Assembly: GCF_002240225.1 (NCBI RefSeq) | Contig: NZ_CP022584.1 | Coordinates: forward strand, 4,244,094-4,308,093 | Direction of reading: 5' to 3' | DNA length: 64,000 nucleotides | Origin: Paenibacillus physcomitrellae | Lineage (GTDB): Bacteria > Bacillota > Bacilli > Paenibacillales > Paenibacillaceae | Part shown: positions 1 through 7,952 of the stretch, one piece after another | Layout of the letters: each line of letters opens with the position of its first letter | Numbering within the stretch: the stretch's first letter is position 1 | Position numbers and translations under genes: made by a program | The notes under the pieces: model-generated | The model's database searches: none | Seen by the model: the letters and a program-made list of their open reading frames with translations, nothing else | What the model was told of the DNA's origin: nothing

Positions 1-1866
1 GCTCTGATCTTCAGCTCGGCCTTGTATTTCTCGTTTGTCACCCTGCAGTATGACCCGTCCATGGACGAAACAAAAGGCTCCGTTAAAGGCGGGGCGGCGC
101 TGGGAGCGGCCTCCGTACTGCTGGTGGCGATCGTGGCGATCTTTCTGCTGTACGCCAACAGTATTTTTATCAAGCGCCGCAGCAAGGAGATTGGTTTGTT
201 TCAATTGATCGGCATGACGAAGCAGCGGATTTTCCGTATTCTGAGCGCTGAGAATCTGATGCTGTACTTCGGTTCGCTTATCGTGGGCATTCTGGTAGGG
301 TTCACTTTCTCCAGGCTCATGCTGATGATTTTGTTCAAAATTATCGGGATCGAAACGGAAACGGCGATGAACTTTTCCAGTCAGGCTTTGGGCCAGACGC
401 TCATCATCTTCTGCGGCATTTATCTGCTGATTATGCTGATGAACTATTTGTTTATTGCGCGTCAGAGCATTTTGTCCCTGTTCAGGGTCCGCTCCTCCAC
501 AGAAGCTAAAGTCAGCAAGCTGTCCTTCTGGGAAATCGTAATGGGCCTGCTCGGCATCACCTTTATTGGGGCCGGGTATTATGTTTCCTCCAAGCTGTTC
601 GGAGGGGATTTCGTCTCCATGGTTCAACTGTTTGGGGCTATGCTGTTTATTCTGGCAGCGGTTATTATCGGGACTTATTTGTTTTATAAAGGCTCTGTCA
701 GCTTTATCTCCAAAATGATCCGGAGAAGCAAAGGCGGCTATCTGGGCATTACAGATGTGTTGTCCCTGTCTTCGATTATGTTCCGCATGAAATCCAGCGC
801 GCTGATGCTGACGATCATTACCACCGTTTCGGCGCTGGCGATCGGTCTGCTGTCCTTGTCTTACATCTCTTATTACTCCGCGGAGAAGTCGGCTGCCGAT
901 TCAGTGCCGCTTGATTTTGCGCTTACGAAGGTAGGGGACGCCGATGTGTTAGGCAAAGCGTTGGCCGACAACGGCATCGGCTATACGGTGAAACGGGTGG
1001 AGGTCATTCATGTGCCGGCGGATATTAAAGCCATCCAGGACGGCGGGGCCAGCGCGCTGATCTCCAGCGGCGGTAATCATATTGATCTGGCCGTAGTCGG
1101 AGACAAGTCGGACGATAAGCTGGATTTGGCTCCGGACGAAGCGGTATTTGCCGGCGGTAATGATCTGCTGCAAAAGTTTCTGCCGCTTAAGGATTCGGGC
1201 AGCATCAATCTTATTTCGGCCGGTCAGTCTATTCCATTGAAGTATCTCGGCCTTCGCGGGGAGCATGTGATTTCTTCGCAGTATTCCATAGGAACCATGC
1301 CTACGCTGGTCGTGGATCAGTCTTTATTCGACCGTATGAAGACGGAAGCGGAAGAAGTTTTTAACTATAACGGCGTGCAGATTACCGATCCGGCGCAGCT
1401 GCAGCAAGCCAATGACATTTTCCACAGAGAGCTTTACCAGATGAAGGGGGATCCGCTTTCCAGACAGGATCTCATGCACAACCAGCGTCTAAATATGGGA
1501 CTCATTATGTTTATCGTCGGATTTCTGGGGCTTACTTTCCTGATTACTTCGGGCTGTATCCTGTACTTCAAACAGACAGGTGAAAGCGAAGAGGAGAAGG
1601 ACAGCTACACCATTTTGCGCAAGCTTGGCTTTACGCGCGGGGATTTGCAGAAGGGCATCCGGGTGAAGCAGGTCTTTAACTTCGGTATTCCGCTCATCGT
1701 CGGCCTCTGCCACAGTTATTTTGCCGTGCAGTCCGGCTGGTTTCTGTTCGGAACCGAGGTGTGGACCCCGATGATCATCGTCATGGTGCTGTATACCGCG
1801 CTTTATTCCATCTTTGGTATTCTGTCTGTTCAGCATTATAAAAAGGTGATCAAACAAGCGCTTTAG
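1..1866 (+). CDS. BceB/FtsX-type ABC transporter permease (5' end outside window)
   Basis: The reading frame is open from base 1, so the gene starts upstream; about 620 residues are visible, and BceB-type permeases are usually about 640-670, so only some 20-30 residues are missing. An FtsX-like membrane block with motifs such as KRRSKEIGLFQLIGM is followed by a central extracellular domain of roughly 200 residues and a C-terminal group of membrane helices. That layout is typical of permeases that, with a BceA-type ATPase, detect or remove cell-wall-active peptides such as bacitracin. The ATPase and the usual BceRS two-component genes would lie upstream. The substrate cannot be told from this sequence. 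Confidence 0.85.
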   Translation, partial: ALIFSSALYFSFVTLQYDPSMDETKGSVKGGAALGAASVLLVAIVAIFLLYANSIFIKRRSKEIGLFQLIGMTKQRIFRILSAENLMLYFGSLIVGILVGFTFSRLMLMILFKIIGIETETAMNFSSQALGQTLIIFCGIYLLIMLMNYLFIARQSILSLFRVRSSTEAKVSKLSFWEIVMGLLGITFIGAGYYVSSKLFGGDFVSMVQLFGAMLFILAAVIIGTYLFYKGSVSFISKMIRRSKGGYLGITDVLSLSSIMFRMKSSALMLTIITTVSALAIGLLSLSYISYYSAEKSAADSVPLDFALTKVGDADVLGKALADNGIGYTVKRVEVIHVPADIKAIQDGGASALISSGGNHIDLAVVGDKSDDKLDLAPDEAVFAGGNDLLQKFLPLKDSGSINLISAGQSIPLKYLGLRGEHVISSQYSIGTMPTLVVDQSLFDRMKTEAEEVFNYNGVQITDPAQLQQANDIFHRELYQMKGDPLSRQDLMHNQRLNMGLIMFIVGFLGLTFLITSGCILYFKQTGESEEEKDSYTILRKLGFTRGDLQKGIRVKQVFNFGIPLIVGLCHSYFAVQSGWFLFGTEVWTPMIIVMVLYTALYSIFGILSVQHYKKVIKQAL

Positions 1867-1886
1867 TCGGCTGTAAAACAACAGCG

Positions 1887-1908
1887 GGGGCAGATTCGAA
1901 TCTGCCCC
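1887..1908 (+). terminator. hairpin after the BceB-type gene
   Basis: A perfect 11-bp palindrome (GGGGCAGATTC and its complement) begins 20 nt after the stop codon. It is followed by CAACCTTTTA, which is only a weak T-tract, so termination is likely but may be incomplete. Confidence 0.55.
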
Positions 1909-1987
1909 TGCAACCTTTTAAGCGTATTCTCTGTCTGAAGTATAGAAGTAAATAATTCCAACTCCTATACAGAAGAGGTGTCTCTCC

Positions 1988-2704
1988 ATGGTAAAATCCG
2001 TAAAATCGACAGAATCGACGAATTCAACGAAATCGGCGAAACGTAAAATGGCGGCTGGATTCGCGGCCCTTTGCTTGTCCGCTGCCCTCGGCAGCCAGGT
2101 ATTCGCAGCAGATGCAGGCTTCAGCGACCTGAGCGGCGTGAACGGCCAGGACAAAATCCTGTCTTTGCAGGAAAAAGGCCTGCTTAAAGGAACCGGCAAT
2201 GCCGAATTCCATCCGGCCGCCAGCCTGACCAACGCTGAAGCGGTGCAGATGATCGCCAACGGCTTGTCGGTCATTGCGTCCGCGCAAGCTGCTGAAGCCG
2301 CCGAGAAAGGCGTGTTCATCAATGTGGTAGATACCGCTTGGTATGCGCAGGCTTTCCTGGACGCTTCGAGCAAAGGGCTGGATATTGACAACGCGGTCGT
2401 TCCTTCCGAGGCGATGACCCGTGAGCAGTACACCGCATACCTGGTGCAGATCGTCGAGAAATGGGCCAACCTGCCTATGGTTAATCTCGTTCCAAAAGAC
2501 ATCGCTGATGATGCGGATTTGAATCCGGTTTACCAAGGCGCGGTGCAGCGGGCTTTGGCCTGGAAAATCACGGCGCTGGATGAAAACGGCAAATTCAATC
2601 CTAAAGGCAGCATAACCCGCGCTGAAGCGGCTGTTATGCTGTACAACATGATTGAATTCGTGAATGCCCATCCTTTCGCGGCTCCGGCTCCTGCCGGCGA
2701 GTAA
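1988..2704 (+). CDS. secreted protein with three S-layer-homology-like repeats
   Basis: The 238-residue product has a long Lys/Ser/Thr-rich n-region (about residues 1-20), a hydrophobic signal core and a probable cleavage after VFA near residue 40. The mature part is three SLH-like units at about 45-105, 110-165 and 170-228; the last contains the typical GKFNPKGSITRAEAAVML pattern. SLH domains bind pyruvylated secondary cell-wall polymer. Because almost the whole mature protein is SLH-like with no added enzyme domain, it may be a small wall-associated or regulatory protein. An AGAAGAGG SD lies about 9 nt before the ATG. It is a single gene closed by a shared terminator. Confidence 0.85.
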   Translation: MVKSVKSTESTNSTKSAKRKMAAGFAALCLSAALGSQVFAADAGFSDLSGVNGQDKILSLQEKGLLKGTGNAEFHPAASLTNAEAVQMIANGLSVIASAQAAEAAEKGVFINVVDTAWYAQAFLDASSKGLDIDNAVVPSEAMTREQYTAYLVQIVEKWANLPMVNLVPKDIADDADLNPVYQGAVQRALAWKITALDENGKFNPKGSITRAEAAVMLYNMIEFVNAHPFAAPAPAGE

Positions 2705-2736
2705 TTTTACAGCATGTAAGCTTGAATTAGGAATGA

Positions 2737-2774
2737 AAAAGGCATCCTTCCGGATTTCGGAGAGGATGCCTTTT
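2737..2774. terminator. bidirectional rho-independent terminator
   Basis: The stem AAAAGGCATCC/GGATGCCTTTT lies between convergent genes, with an A-run on one side and a T-run on the other, so it can serve both the SLH gene and the minus-strand hydrolase. Confidence 0.85.
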
Positions 2775-2814
2775 ATGTCTTCACTGGAATTAAATTCCGA
2801 TCCCGATTAAAGGA

Positions 2815-3507
2815 TTAGATTTCAAGCGCTTCGCCCGGCTGCAGCACTTTGCCTTTCAGGCCTTTGGCCTCCAGTTGGCTTACGAACGCATCCGCATCTT
2901 GTTTGATCGGCGGGAAGGTATCGTAATGAATAGGCACAACCAGTTTGGCGTTATACCAAACCGCAGCCTGGAGTGCATCTTCAGGACCCATGGTAAAATG
3001 GTCGCCGATCGGCAGGAATACCACGTCGATTTCGTTCATGTCGCCGATCATTTTCATGTCGCCAAACAAACCGGTATCGCCGGCGTGAACAATCGTTTTG
3101 CCTTCCGCTTTAATAATAAAACCGGCTGGCATGCCGCCGTAAATGACCGTTTTATTCGCTTCGTCGATTATACCGGAGCTGTGGAAGGCATGCGTCATTT
3201 TGGCTGTGGCAAAACCAAGGTCTACGGTTCCGCCAATGTTCATGCCGATCGTTTGTTCAACCCCCTGCCAAGTCAGGTAAGTAGCCAATTCAGGATTGGC
3301 GATTACTGGAGCGTTATTCGCTTTGGCGATCGGAGCCGCGTCCAGGATATGGTCGGCATGGGCGTGGGTCAGCAGCACCGCATCGGCTTTAATGTCTTCA
3401 GGTTTAACGGTTGCAAGCTGATTGCCGCTCAGAAAAGGATCGACAATCAGAGATTTGCCGTTGGTTTGTAACTGAATCGTAGAATGTCCATGATAAATAA
3501 GCTGCAT
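2815..3507 (-). CDS. UPF0173-family metal-dependent hydrolase
   Basis: This is a 230-residue metallo-beta-lactamase-fold protein of the usual UPF0173 length. The metal-binding motif HAHADH is at residues 48-53, with further ligands expected in the HAGDTG segment and the final [10 protein letters not shown] region. The fold and motif support a zinc hydrolase, but no substrate is established for the family. An AAGGAGG SD precedes the ATG, with a somewhat long spacer of about 12 nt. The gene stands alone, between a shared terminator and the end of the siderophore operon. Confidence 0.85.
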   Translation of the reverse strand: MQLIYHGHSTIQLQTNGKSLIVDPFLSGNQLATVKPEDIKADAVLLTHAHADHILDAAPIAKANNAPVIANPELATYLTWQGVEQTIGMNIGGTVDLGFATAKMTHAFHSSGIIDEANKTVIYGGMPAGFIIKAEGKTIVHAGDTGLFGDMKMIGDMNEIDVVFLPIGDHFTMGPEDALQAAVWYNAKLVVPIHYDTFPPIKQDADAFVSQLEAKGLKGKVLQPGEALEI

Positions 3508-3620
3508 CTGTTCCGTTGGCCTCCTTAAGAGAGATGATGGAGGTCGCCTGCGGCAACCTAAACTCTATTATAATCTCTTCATTTAGGAAAACCAAAATTT
3601 TCATGATTGCAAAAGAGGTC

Positions 3621-4628
3621 TTATTTCTTTAACAGCAGGTACAGAAAATACGGCGCTCCGATAAAAGCGACGACAATGCCTGCAGGCAGGCCGTCAGGAT
3701 CAACCAGATTCCTTCCGATTGTATCGGCGAGGAGCAGCAGCCATCCTCCGATCAGAATCGAGACAGGAACAAACAGCTGATGTCTTGGCCCGACCAAGGC
3801 TCTTGCGATATGCGGAGCCATCAGTCCAATGAACGCAATGCCGCCGGTGACGGACACAGCTGATGCGGCCAGCGCCACAGCGGCCAGAGTCAGGAGAATC
3901 CGGTCTTTCTGTACAGGTACACCAGCTCCAACCGAAACCTCCTCGTTTAAGGCCAGCAGGTTCAAGGTCTTGGATTTATAAAAAGCATAAGGAATAAGCA
4001 GAATCAGCCACGGCAGCAGCGCGGCAATAAACGGCCAATCTGTTCCCCATACATTCCCTGCAAGCCATCGCGAGATAAAATCGACTTTGGTCTGCTCCGT
4101 CCGGGAAATCAGCACGATCATGATCCCCGATAACGCCAGAGAGAAACCAACGCCGGTAAGCACAAGTTTGATCGGCTGCATGCCGTCTTTGCGGCTGTAA
4201 GAGAAAGCATAAATGAGCACTGCCGTGACCAAGGCGCCGGCAAAAGCGACCAAAGGCATGACATAAGCAAACGATCCGGCGTCGATCGGGACAAACAGGA
4301 AAAAGACCGTAATTCCTACTCCTGCGCCTGCATTGATGCCGACAATGCCGGGATCGGCGAGTTCATTCCGGGTGATCCCTTGCAGAATCGAGCCTGACAA
4401 AGCCAGCGCCATACCGGCCAGCAGAGTAATCAACATCCTAGGCAGCCGGATGGAGAATAACACAAATTCGTCTTTAAAGGTGCCGTGGCCAAACAAAGTT
4501 GGAATGAGACGGTCATAAGAGACAGAAGCGTATCCGATGCCCATGCCGATGAGGAGTGTAAGCAGCGTTAGCAGCAGCAGCGAGACCAGAACGATTTGTT
4601 GTCTGCGAATTAGTTGAAGTTGGCTCAT
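3621..4628 (-). CDS. ferric-siderophore ABC transporter permease (FecCD family), second subunit
   Basis: The 335-residue product is hydrophobic throughout, with about ten predicted helices. It has the FecCD hallmarks, including RLPRMLITLLAGMALALSG near residue 60 and the GLMAPHIAR loop near residue 270 that contacts the ATPase. It overlaps the upstream permease gene by 4 nt (ATGA), so the two are probably translationally coupled and pair as a heterodimer like FhuB/FhuG or FeuB/FeuC. It is the last gene of the Fur-boxed operon; no ATPase gene follows. Confidence 0.9.
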   Translation of the reverse strand: MSQLQLIRRQQIVLVSLLLLTLLTLLIGMGIGYASVSYDRLIPTLFGHGTFKDEFVLFSIRLPRMLITLLAGMALALSGSILQGITRNELADPGIVGINAGAGVGITVFFLFVPIDAGSFAYVMPLVAFAGALVTAVLIYAFSYSRKDGMQPIKLVLTGVGFSLALSGIMIVLISRTEQTKVDFISRWLAGNVWGTDWPFIAALLPWLILLIPYAFYKSKTLNLLALNEEVSVGAGVPVQKDRILLTLAAVALAASAVSVTGGIAFIGLMAPHIARALVGPRHQLFVPVSILIGGWLLLLADTIGRNLVDPDGLPAGIVVAFIGAPYFLYLLLKK

Positions 4629-5692
4629 GAAAGTGACTTGACTCCTTTACGCACGATTAACAGGAAGAAAGGCAGTCCCATAATCGAAATAATGGCCGCC
4701 ACCGGGGTTTCTAGAGGCGCATTGACCATCCGGGCCAGAAAATCGGCAAAGAGCATAAAGGCGGCGCCAAGCACAGCCGAAACAGGCAGAATGGTCCGGT
4801 AATCCGTACCGACAAGCGCTCTGACGATATGCGGAATCATCAGTCCGATGAAAGCGAAATTCCCGACCAGAGCGACGGAAGCGCCGGCGAGCAAGGTAAT
4901 CAGCACGTATAAGGCAATTTTGACCTGTGCGCTCTGCAGGCCAAGTCCTACAGCCGCTTCCTCATTCAGGCTGAGGATCGTCAGCTGGCGGGAAAGCAGG
5001 AGCGAGGCGGCAATACAAACGAGAATGACGGGAGCCAGGGTTTGAATTTGCCCCCAGGTGGTGCCGATGAGCCCTCCGGCTGTCCACATGGACACGTTCT
5101 TGGAGATTTTGAAAGTCAGGCTGATCCCGTCGGCAATGGCGGCGAGCAGTGCGGAAATGGCCGAGCCCGCAAGCACCATACGGAGCGGAGACAGTCCCCG
5201 TCGCCGCAGGGCGCTGAGCCCGAAGACCAGCATAACGCCGCAGGCTGCGCCGGCAAAACAAGCAATCATTATTCCGAAATATCCGACAGCCGGAATAAAG
5301 GCGAAGGTGAAGGCCAATGCGGCGTTTGCCCCGGCGGTCAACCCCAGCAGCCCCGGGTCCGCAAGCGGATTTCGGGTCAGCCCCTGCATGATTGCCCCGG
5401 CGACAGCTAAAGCGGAGCCGACGAGAATGGCACCGATCTCGCGCGGCAGCCGGATATCGCGAATGATCGAGATATCCTCACCGGCAGCGCTCGGCTGGAA
5501 GAGCGCGCTCCATATATCGGACAGAGCAATATTTTTAGCGCCAATCATCAGGGCTATGGCAAACATGACAACGAATAGAACAAGACTCAGCAGAAGCTTC
5601 GGCCAGAACGCACGGGTACGCTTGGGGACCTGTACTGGATGGCCCTGCTCTTGATTTAGTTGGGTTTGTAGTTTCATAGGTTTGGAAGTCAC
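4625..5692 (-). CDS. ferric-siderophore ABC transporter permease (FecCD family), first subunit
   Basis: A 355-residue FecCD permease with a polar N-terminal tail of about 25 residues before the first helix, the RLPREIGAILVGSALAVAG motif and the GLMIPHIVRALVG coupling loop. It follows the binding-protein gene by 3 nt. The start given is GTG; an in-frame ATG five codons later (5677) is equally possible because neither has a clear SD, which suggests re-initiation after the upstream stop. It should form the membrane channel with the next gene. Confidence 0.9.
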   Translation of the reverse strand: MTSKPMKLQTQLNQEQGHPVQVPKRTRAFWPKLLLSLVLFVVMFAIALMIGAKNIALSDIWSALFQPSAAGEDISIIRDIRLPREIGAILVGSALAVAGAIMQGLTRNPLADPGLLGLTAGANAALAFTFAFIPAVGYFGIMIACFAGAACGVMLVFGLSALRRRGLSPLRMVLAGSAISALLAAIADGISLTFKISKNVSMWTAGGLIGTTWGQIQTLAPVILVCIAASLLLSRQLTILSLNEEAAVGLGLQSAQVKIALYVLITLLAGASVALVGNFAFIGLMIPHIVRALVGTDYRTILPVSAVLGAAFMLFADFLARMVNAPLETPVAAIISIMGLPFFLLIVRKGVKSLS

Positions 5693-5695
5693 TTG

Positions 5696-6682
5696 TTAGT
5701 TGCCCAAGAACGATTTCTTGAAGAAATCAAGCTGGTAATCCAGCGATAACAAGTCATTGAAATAGAAGGTGGTAGCGTCTACTTCAAAGATATGATTATT
5801 TTTAACAGCCGGAATGTTCTTGTACGTGTCGGTTTGCTGGAAGGAGTTGTCCATGGAGGGATCCTTGGAAAAAATAGCGTAGTCCCCGATATATTGCGGC
5901 AGGACTTCCAGCGACAAATCGTAGTAGCCTTGCTTGGAGGTCATTTCCTTGACCTTATCCGGCATTTTGATTCCCATGGCCTGATACAGGATTTCCGTTC
6001 CGCGTCCCCAGGCATCGCCAAAGACGTAAAGCTGTTTCGAATCGCCTTCCATGACGGTTACTGTTTTATCTGCTCCGATTTTGGCTTTGATCTCATCACC
6101 AGCCTGTTTGGCCCGTTCTTTGAAATCGGCGATCCAGTCAGCGGCTTTCTGCTCCTGGTTAACCGCCTTGCCGATCTCCAGAATTTGCTCCAGATAGTCG
6201 ACTTTGTTGTATGTATAGGTGACGACCGGGGCGATCTGCTTCATTTTGTCGAGGTTTTTCGTATCTGAGCCAGCGATAATCAAGTCAGGCTGAAGCTCAA
6301 TGATTTTCTCCAGATTGTCTTCGGATACCTCAGGAATATCCTTCAATTGCTCCTGAAAGTTGGGATCGGACTTGGTCCAGGAATCAACGCCTGCAAGCGG
6401 TACGCCCAAACCAATGAGATTACCAGCGTAGCCGGAAAGGGCGATAACCCGCTGTGGGTTGGCGGGCAGCTCGATGGGGCCATTTTCAGACTGATAGGTG
6501 ATCGTGCCAGAGGAGCTGTGATTTGAGGCAGGGTCTGCACTCGAATTGCCGTTAGCGGAGGCGGCGTCAGCGCTTGTGTTCGAACCGGGGGGCGTATTGC
6601 CATTGCTGCTGTTCGAATTGTTGCCGCAGGCGCTTAAGGCAAGCAGCATAAGGATAAGCAAAGGTAACAATAACTTTTTCAT
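5696..6682 (-). CDS. iron-siderophore-binding lipoprotein
   Basis: The 328-residue product has a lipoprotein signal with lipobox LSAC (Cys at about residue 19), a Ser/Asn/Pro-rich spacer to about residue 62, then a class III binding-protein fold. The segments PQRVIALSGYAGNLIGLGV and LQPDLIIAG are typical of FhuD/YfiY-type proteins. It is the first gene of a three-gene operon with two FecCD permeases. A GAGGGAG SD precedes the ATG, and a near-consensus Fur box lies 27 nt upstream, so iron repression is expected. The siderophore type (catecholate or hydroxamate) cannot be read from sequence. Confidence 0.92.
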   Translation of the reverse strand: MKKLLLPLLILMLLALSACGNNSNSSNGNTPPGSNTSADAASANGNSSADPASNHSSSGTITYQSENGPIELPANPQRVIALSGYAGNLIGLGVPLAGVDSWTKSDPNFQEQLKDIPEVSEDNLEKIIELQPDLIIAGSDTKNLDKMKQIAPVVTYTYNKVDYLEQILEIGKAVNQEQKAADWIADFKERAKQAGDEIKAKIGADKTVTVMEGDSKQLYVFGDAWGRGTEILYQAMGIKMPDKVKEMTSKQGYYDLSLEVLPQYIGDYAIFSKDPSMDNSFQQTDTYKNIPAVKNNHIFEVDATTFYFNDLLSLDYQLDFFKKSFLGN

Positions 6683-6708
6683 TTTTCAAAAACTCCCTCT
6701 CTTTTAAT

Positions 6709-6727
6709 GATAGTGATAATCATTATC
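6709..6727. promoter_or_regulatory. Fur box of the siderophore operon
   Basis: GATAGTGATAATCATTATC matches the Fur consensus (GATAATGATAATCATTATC) at 18 of 19 positions and contains the perfect 7-1-7 dyad TGATAATCATTATCA. It lies between the minus-strand promoter and the start of the binding-protein gene. Confidence 0.92.
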
Positions 6728-6745
6728 AATTAAATAGTTATTAAA

Positions 6746-6774
6746 ACTGTAAATAACCGCTGGGTATTTGTCAA
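6746..6774 (-). promoter_or_regulatory. promoter of the siderophore operon
   Basis: On the minus strand there is a perfect TTGACA (6774-6769), a 17-nt spacer and TACAGT (6751-6746). The Fur box begins about 20 nt downstream of the -10, where bound Fur would block initiation or clearance. Confidence 0.55.
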
Positions 6775-6789
6775 TCCCTAAAAATAAAA

Positions 6790-6803
6790 GAAACATATGT
6801 TCG
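6790..6803. promoter_or_regulatory. LexA (SOS/DinR)-like box
   Basis: GAAACATATGTTCG matches 8 of the 10 defined bases of the Bacillus LexA consensus CGAAC-N4-GTTCG, including one perfect half-site. It sits 8 nt upstream of a plus-strand -35 and 15 nt from the minus-strand -35, that is, between two divergent promoters. Confidence 0.45.
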
Positions 6804-6811
6804 TTTATTTA

Positions 6812-6840
6812 TTGACATTTGGAATATTCAGAGGTATAGT
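6812..6840 (+). promoter_or_regulatory. strong sigma-A promoter
   Basis: TTGACA (6812-6817), an exact 17-nt spacer and TATAGT (6835-6840). Initiation would fall near 6847, just upstream of a terminator hairpin rather than directly before a gene. Confidence 0.7.
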
Positions 6841-6846
6841 TAAAGT

Positions 6847-6917
6847 AATCAAACAGGTACAGCGGATGAAGCACTCCGCAGGCAAGGCTCAGAGCCTTTC
6901 TTGCGAAGTGCTTTTTT
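6847..6917 (+). ncRNA. candidate short RNA or attenuated leader
   Basis: The region from the predicted start near 6847 to a U-run ending at 6917 would give an RNA of about 70 nt. It has an unpaired 5' part of some 20 nt and a long terminal hairpin. No open frame with an SD was seen in it. It could be an independent small RNA or a leader that controls read-through into the secreted-protein gene at 6995. It matched no RNA family known to the annotator. Confidence 0.4.
6869..6917 (+). terminator. rho-independent terminator within the leader
   Basis: A 21-bp stem (6869-6889 with 6893-6913) with two mismatches and one G-U pair, a three-base loop, and a run of six T at the 3' side. The reverse strand has no T-run, so it works for plus-strand transcription. 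Confidence 0.8.
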
Positions 6918-6994
6918 GTGTTTATAGGCAGATTTCGTGTGCCTCCGTGACAGCCGTCCTGTTTTTTAAAAAAAGGAAAGAGGGTTGGAAGTTC

Positions 6995-7777
6995 ATGCGT
7001 ATTAAGAAGGGATTAGGTTGGAGCAGAGGATTGATTAGTGTATTGCTGGCAATGGTTCTGGGATTGGGAGCCCTGACGCCGGCGGCGTATGCCGATAGTT
7101 GGAATTCCGCATTGTCTACCCTGGATGGACTTCATGACAGCTATACGGCTTTGGAATCCGTTGTGAAAGCAGAGAAAGCACAGATTACAGCCATCAACAA
7201 AACTAATAACGATCAGCTGTCGAGAATTAACGCCGGCATCCAGGCGATCGACAAAACCAAGATTGGCCAGCTGCAGAACACGGCCGATGCTGCTTCCAAG
7301 AAATACGCGCCGCTGCTGGCCGAATATTCTGCGCTGGGCAAACAGGCAGCAGCCGCAAGGAAGAGTAAAGACAAGAAAGCGGCGGATTTACTCGATTTGA
7401 AACGGAACAAATTGAAGCCTTCCGTAGACGCGGCCAAACAGGAGATCAAAACCAAGAAAGACGCTTTGGCAGCCGCAAAGAAACAAGCCGCAGCCAAGAA
7501 GAAAGGAGTACAGGATGCACTGCTGCCCGTTAAAACACTGAAACAGCAGATGACGGCAGAGAACAAGCTGGTTACTGAGGCAAACCGCAGGAAAAGCACT
7601 GCTGAAAAGCTGTACCGAACAGCGGTCAAGCAGGGGAACGCGATTGCTGCGGCTGCTGAAATGGCGGTTATGTACAGTGAACTGGGCAAAGTGCATACCT
7701 CACAGGTCAAGTTGAGAACTTATGCCGATAAGATTACAGCCTCGTTGAAGACGGCTCAGGCCAAGCTGCCTAAATAA
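6995..7777 (+). CDS. secreted coiled-coil protein, function unknown
   Basis: The chosen ATG follows an AGGAAAGAGGG SD and opens a clear signal peptide (basic n-region, hydrophobic core, PAAYA cleavage near residue 34), which rules out the longer in-frame extension upstream. The 260-residue product is rich in Ala, Lys and Gln with heptad-like spacing over most of the mature chain (about residues 45-255), so a long alpha-helical coiled coil is likely. It has no cysteine, catalytic motif or wall-anchoring motif that I recognise. It lies downstream of the LexA-like box, promoter and terminator at 6790-6917. An exported helical adaptor or stress protein is possible but not shown. Confidence 0.75.
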   Translation: MRIKKGLGWSRGLISVLLAMVLGLGALTPAAYADSWNSALSTLDGLHDSYTALESVVKAEKAQITAINKTNNDQLSRINAGIQAIDKTKIGQLQNTADAASKKYAPLLAEYSALGKQAAAARKSKDKKAADLLDLKRNKLKPSVDAAKQEIKTKKDALAAAKKQAAAKKKGVQDALLPVKTLKQQMTAENKLVTEANRRKSTAEKLYRTAVKQGNAIAAAAEMAVMYSELGKVHTSQVKLRTYADKITASLKTAQAKLPK

Positions 7778-7952
7778 GCTGGAAAACCAGGAAGCCGGGA
7801 GCCAGGGCGAAAGGCGGAGAAGGAGCGTTTTACACTCTTAAGTTTACAAATTCCCCGATTCTATTTCATACAGCGGTGATAGACTGAAGCTGAATATCTT
7901 CCGTTAATGTGAGAGTTTCTTGATTAACCAGAAGAAAGAAAAGGGGATTGGG

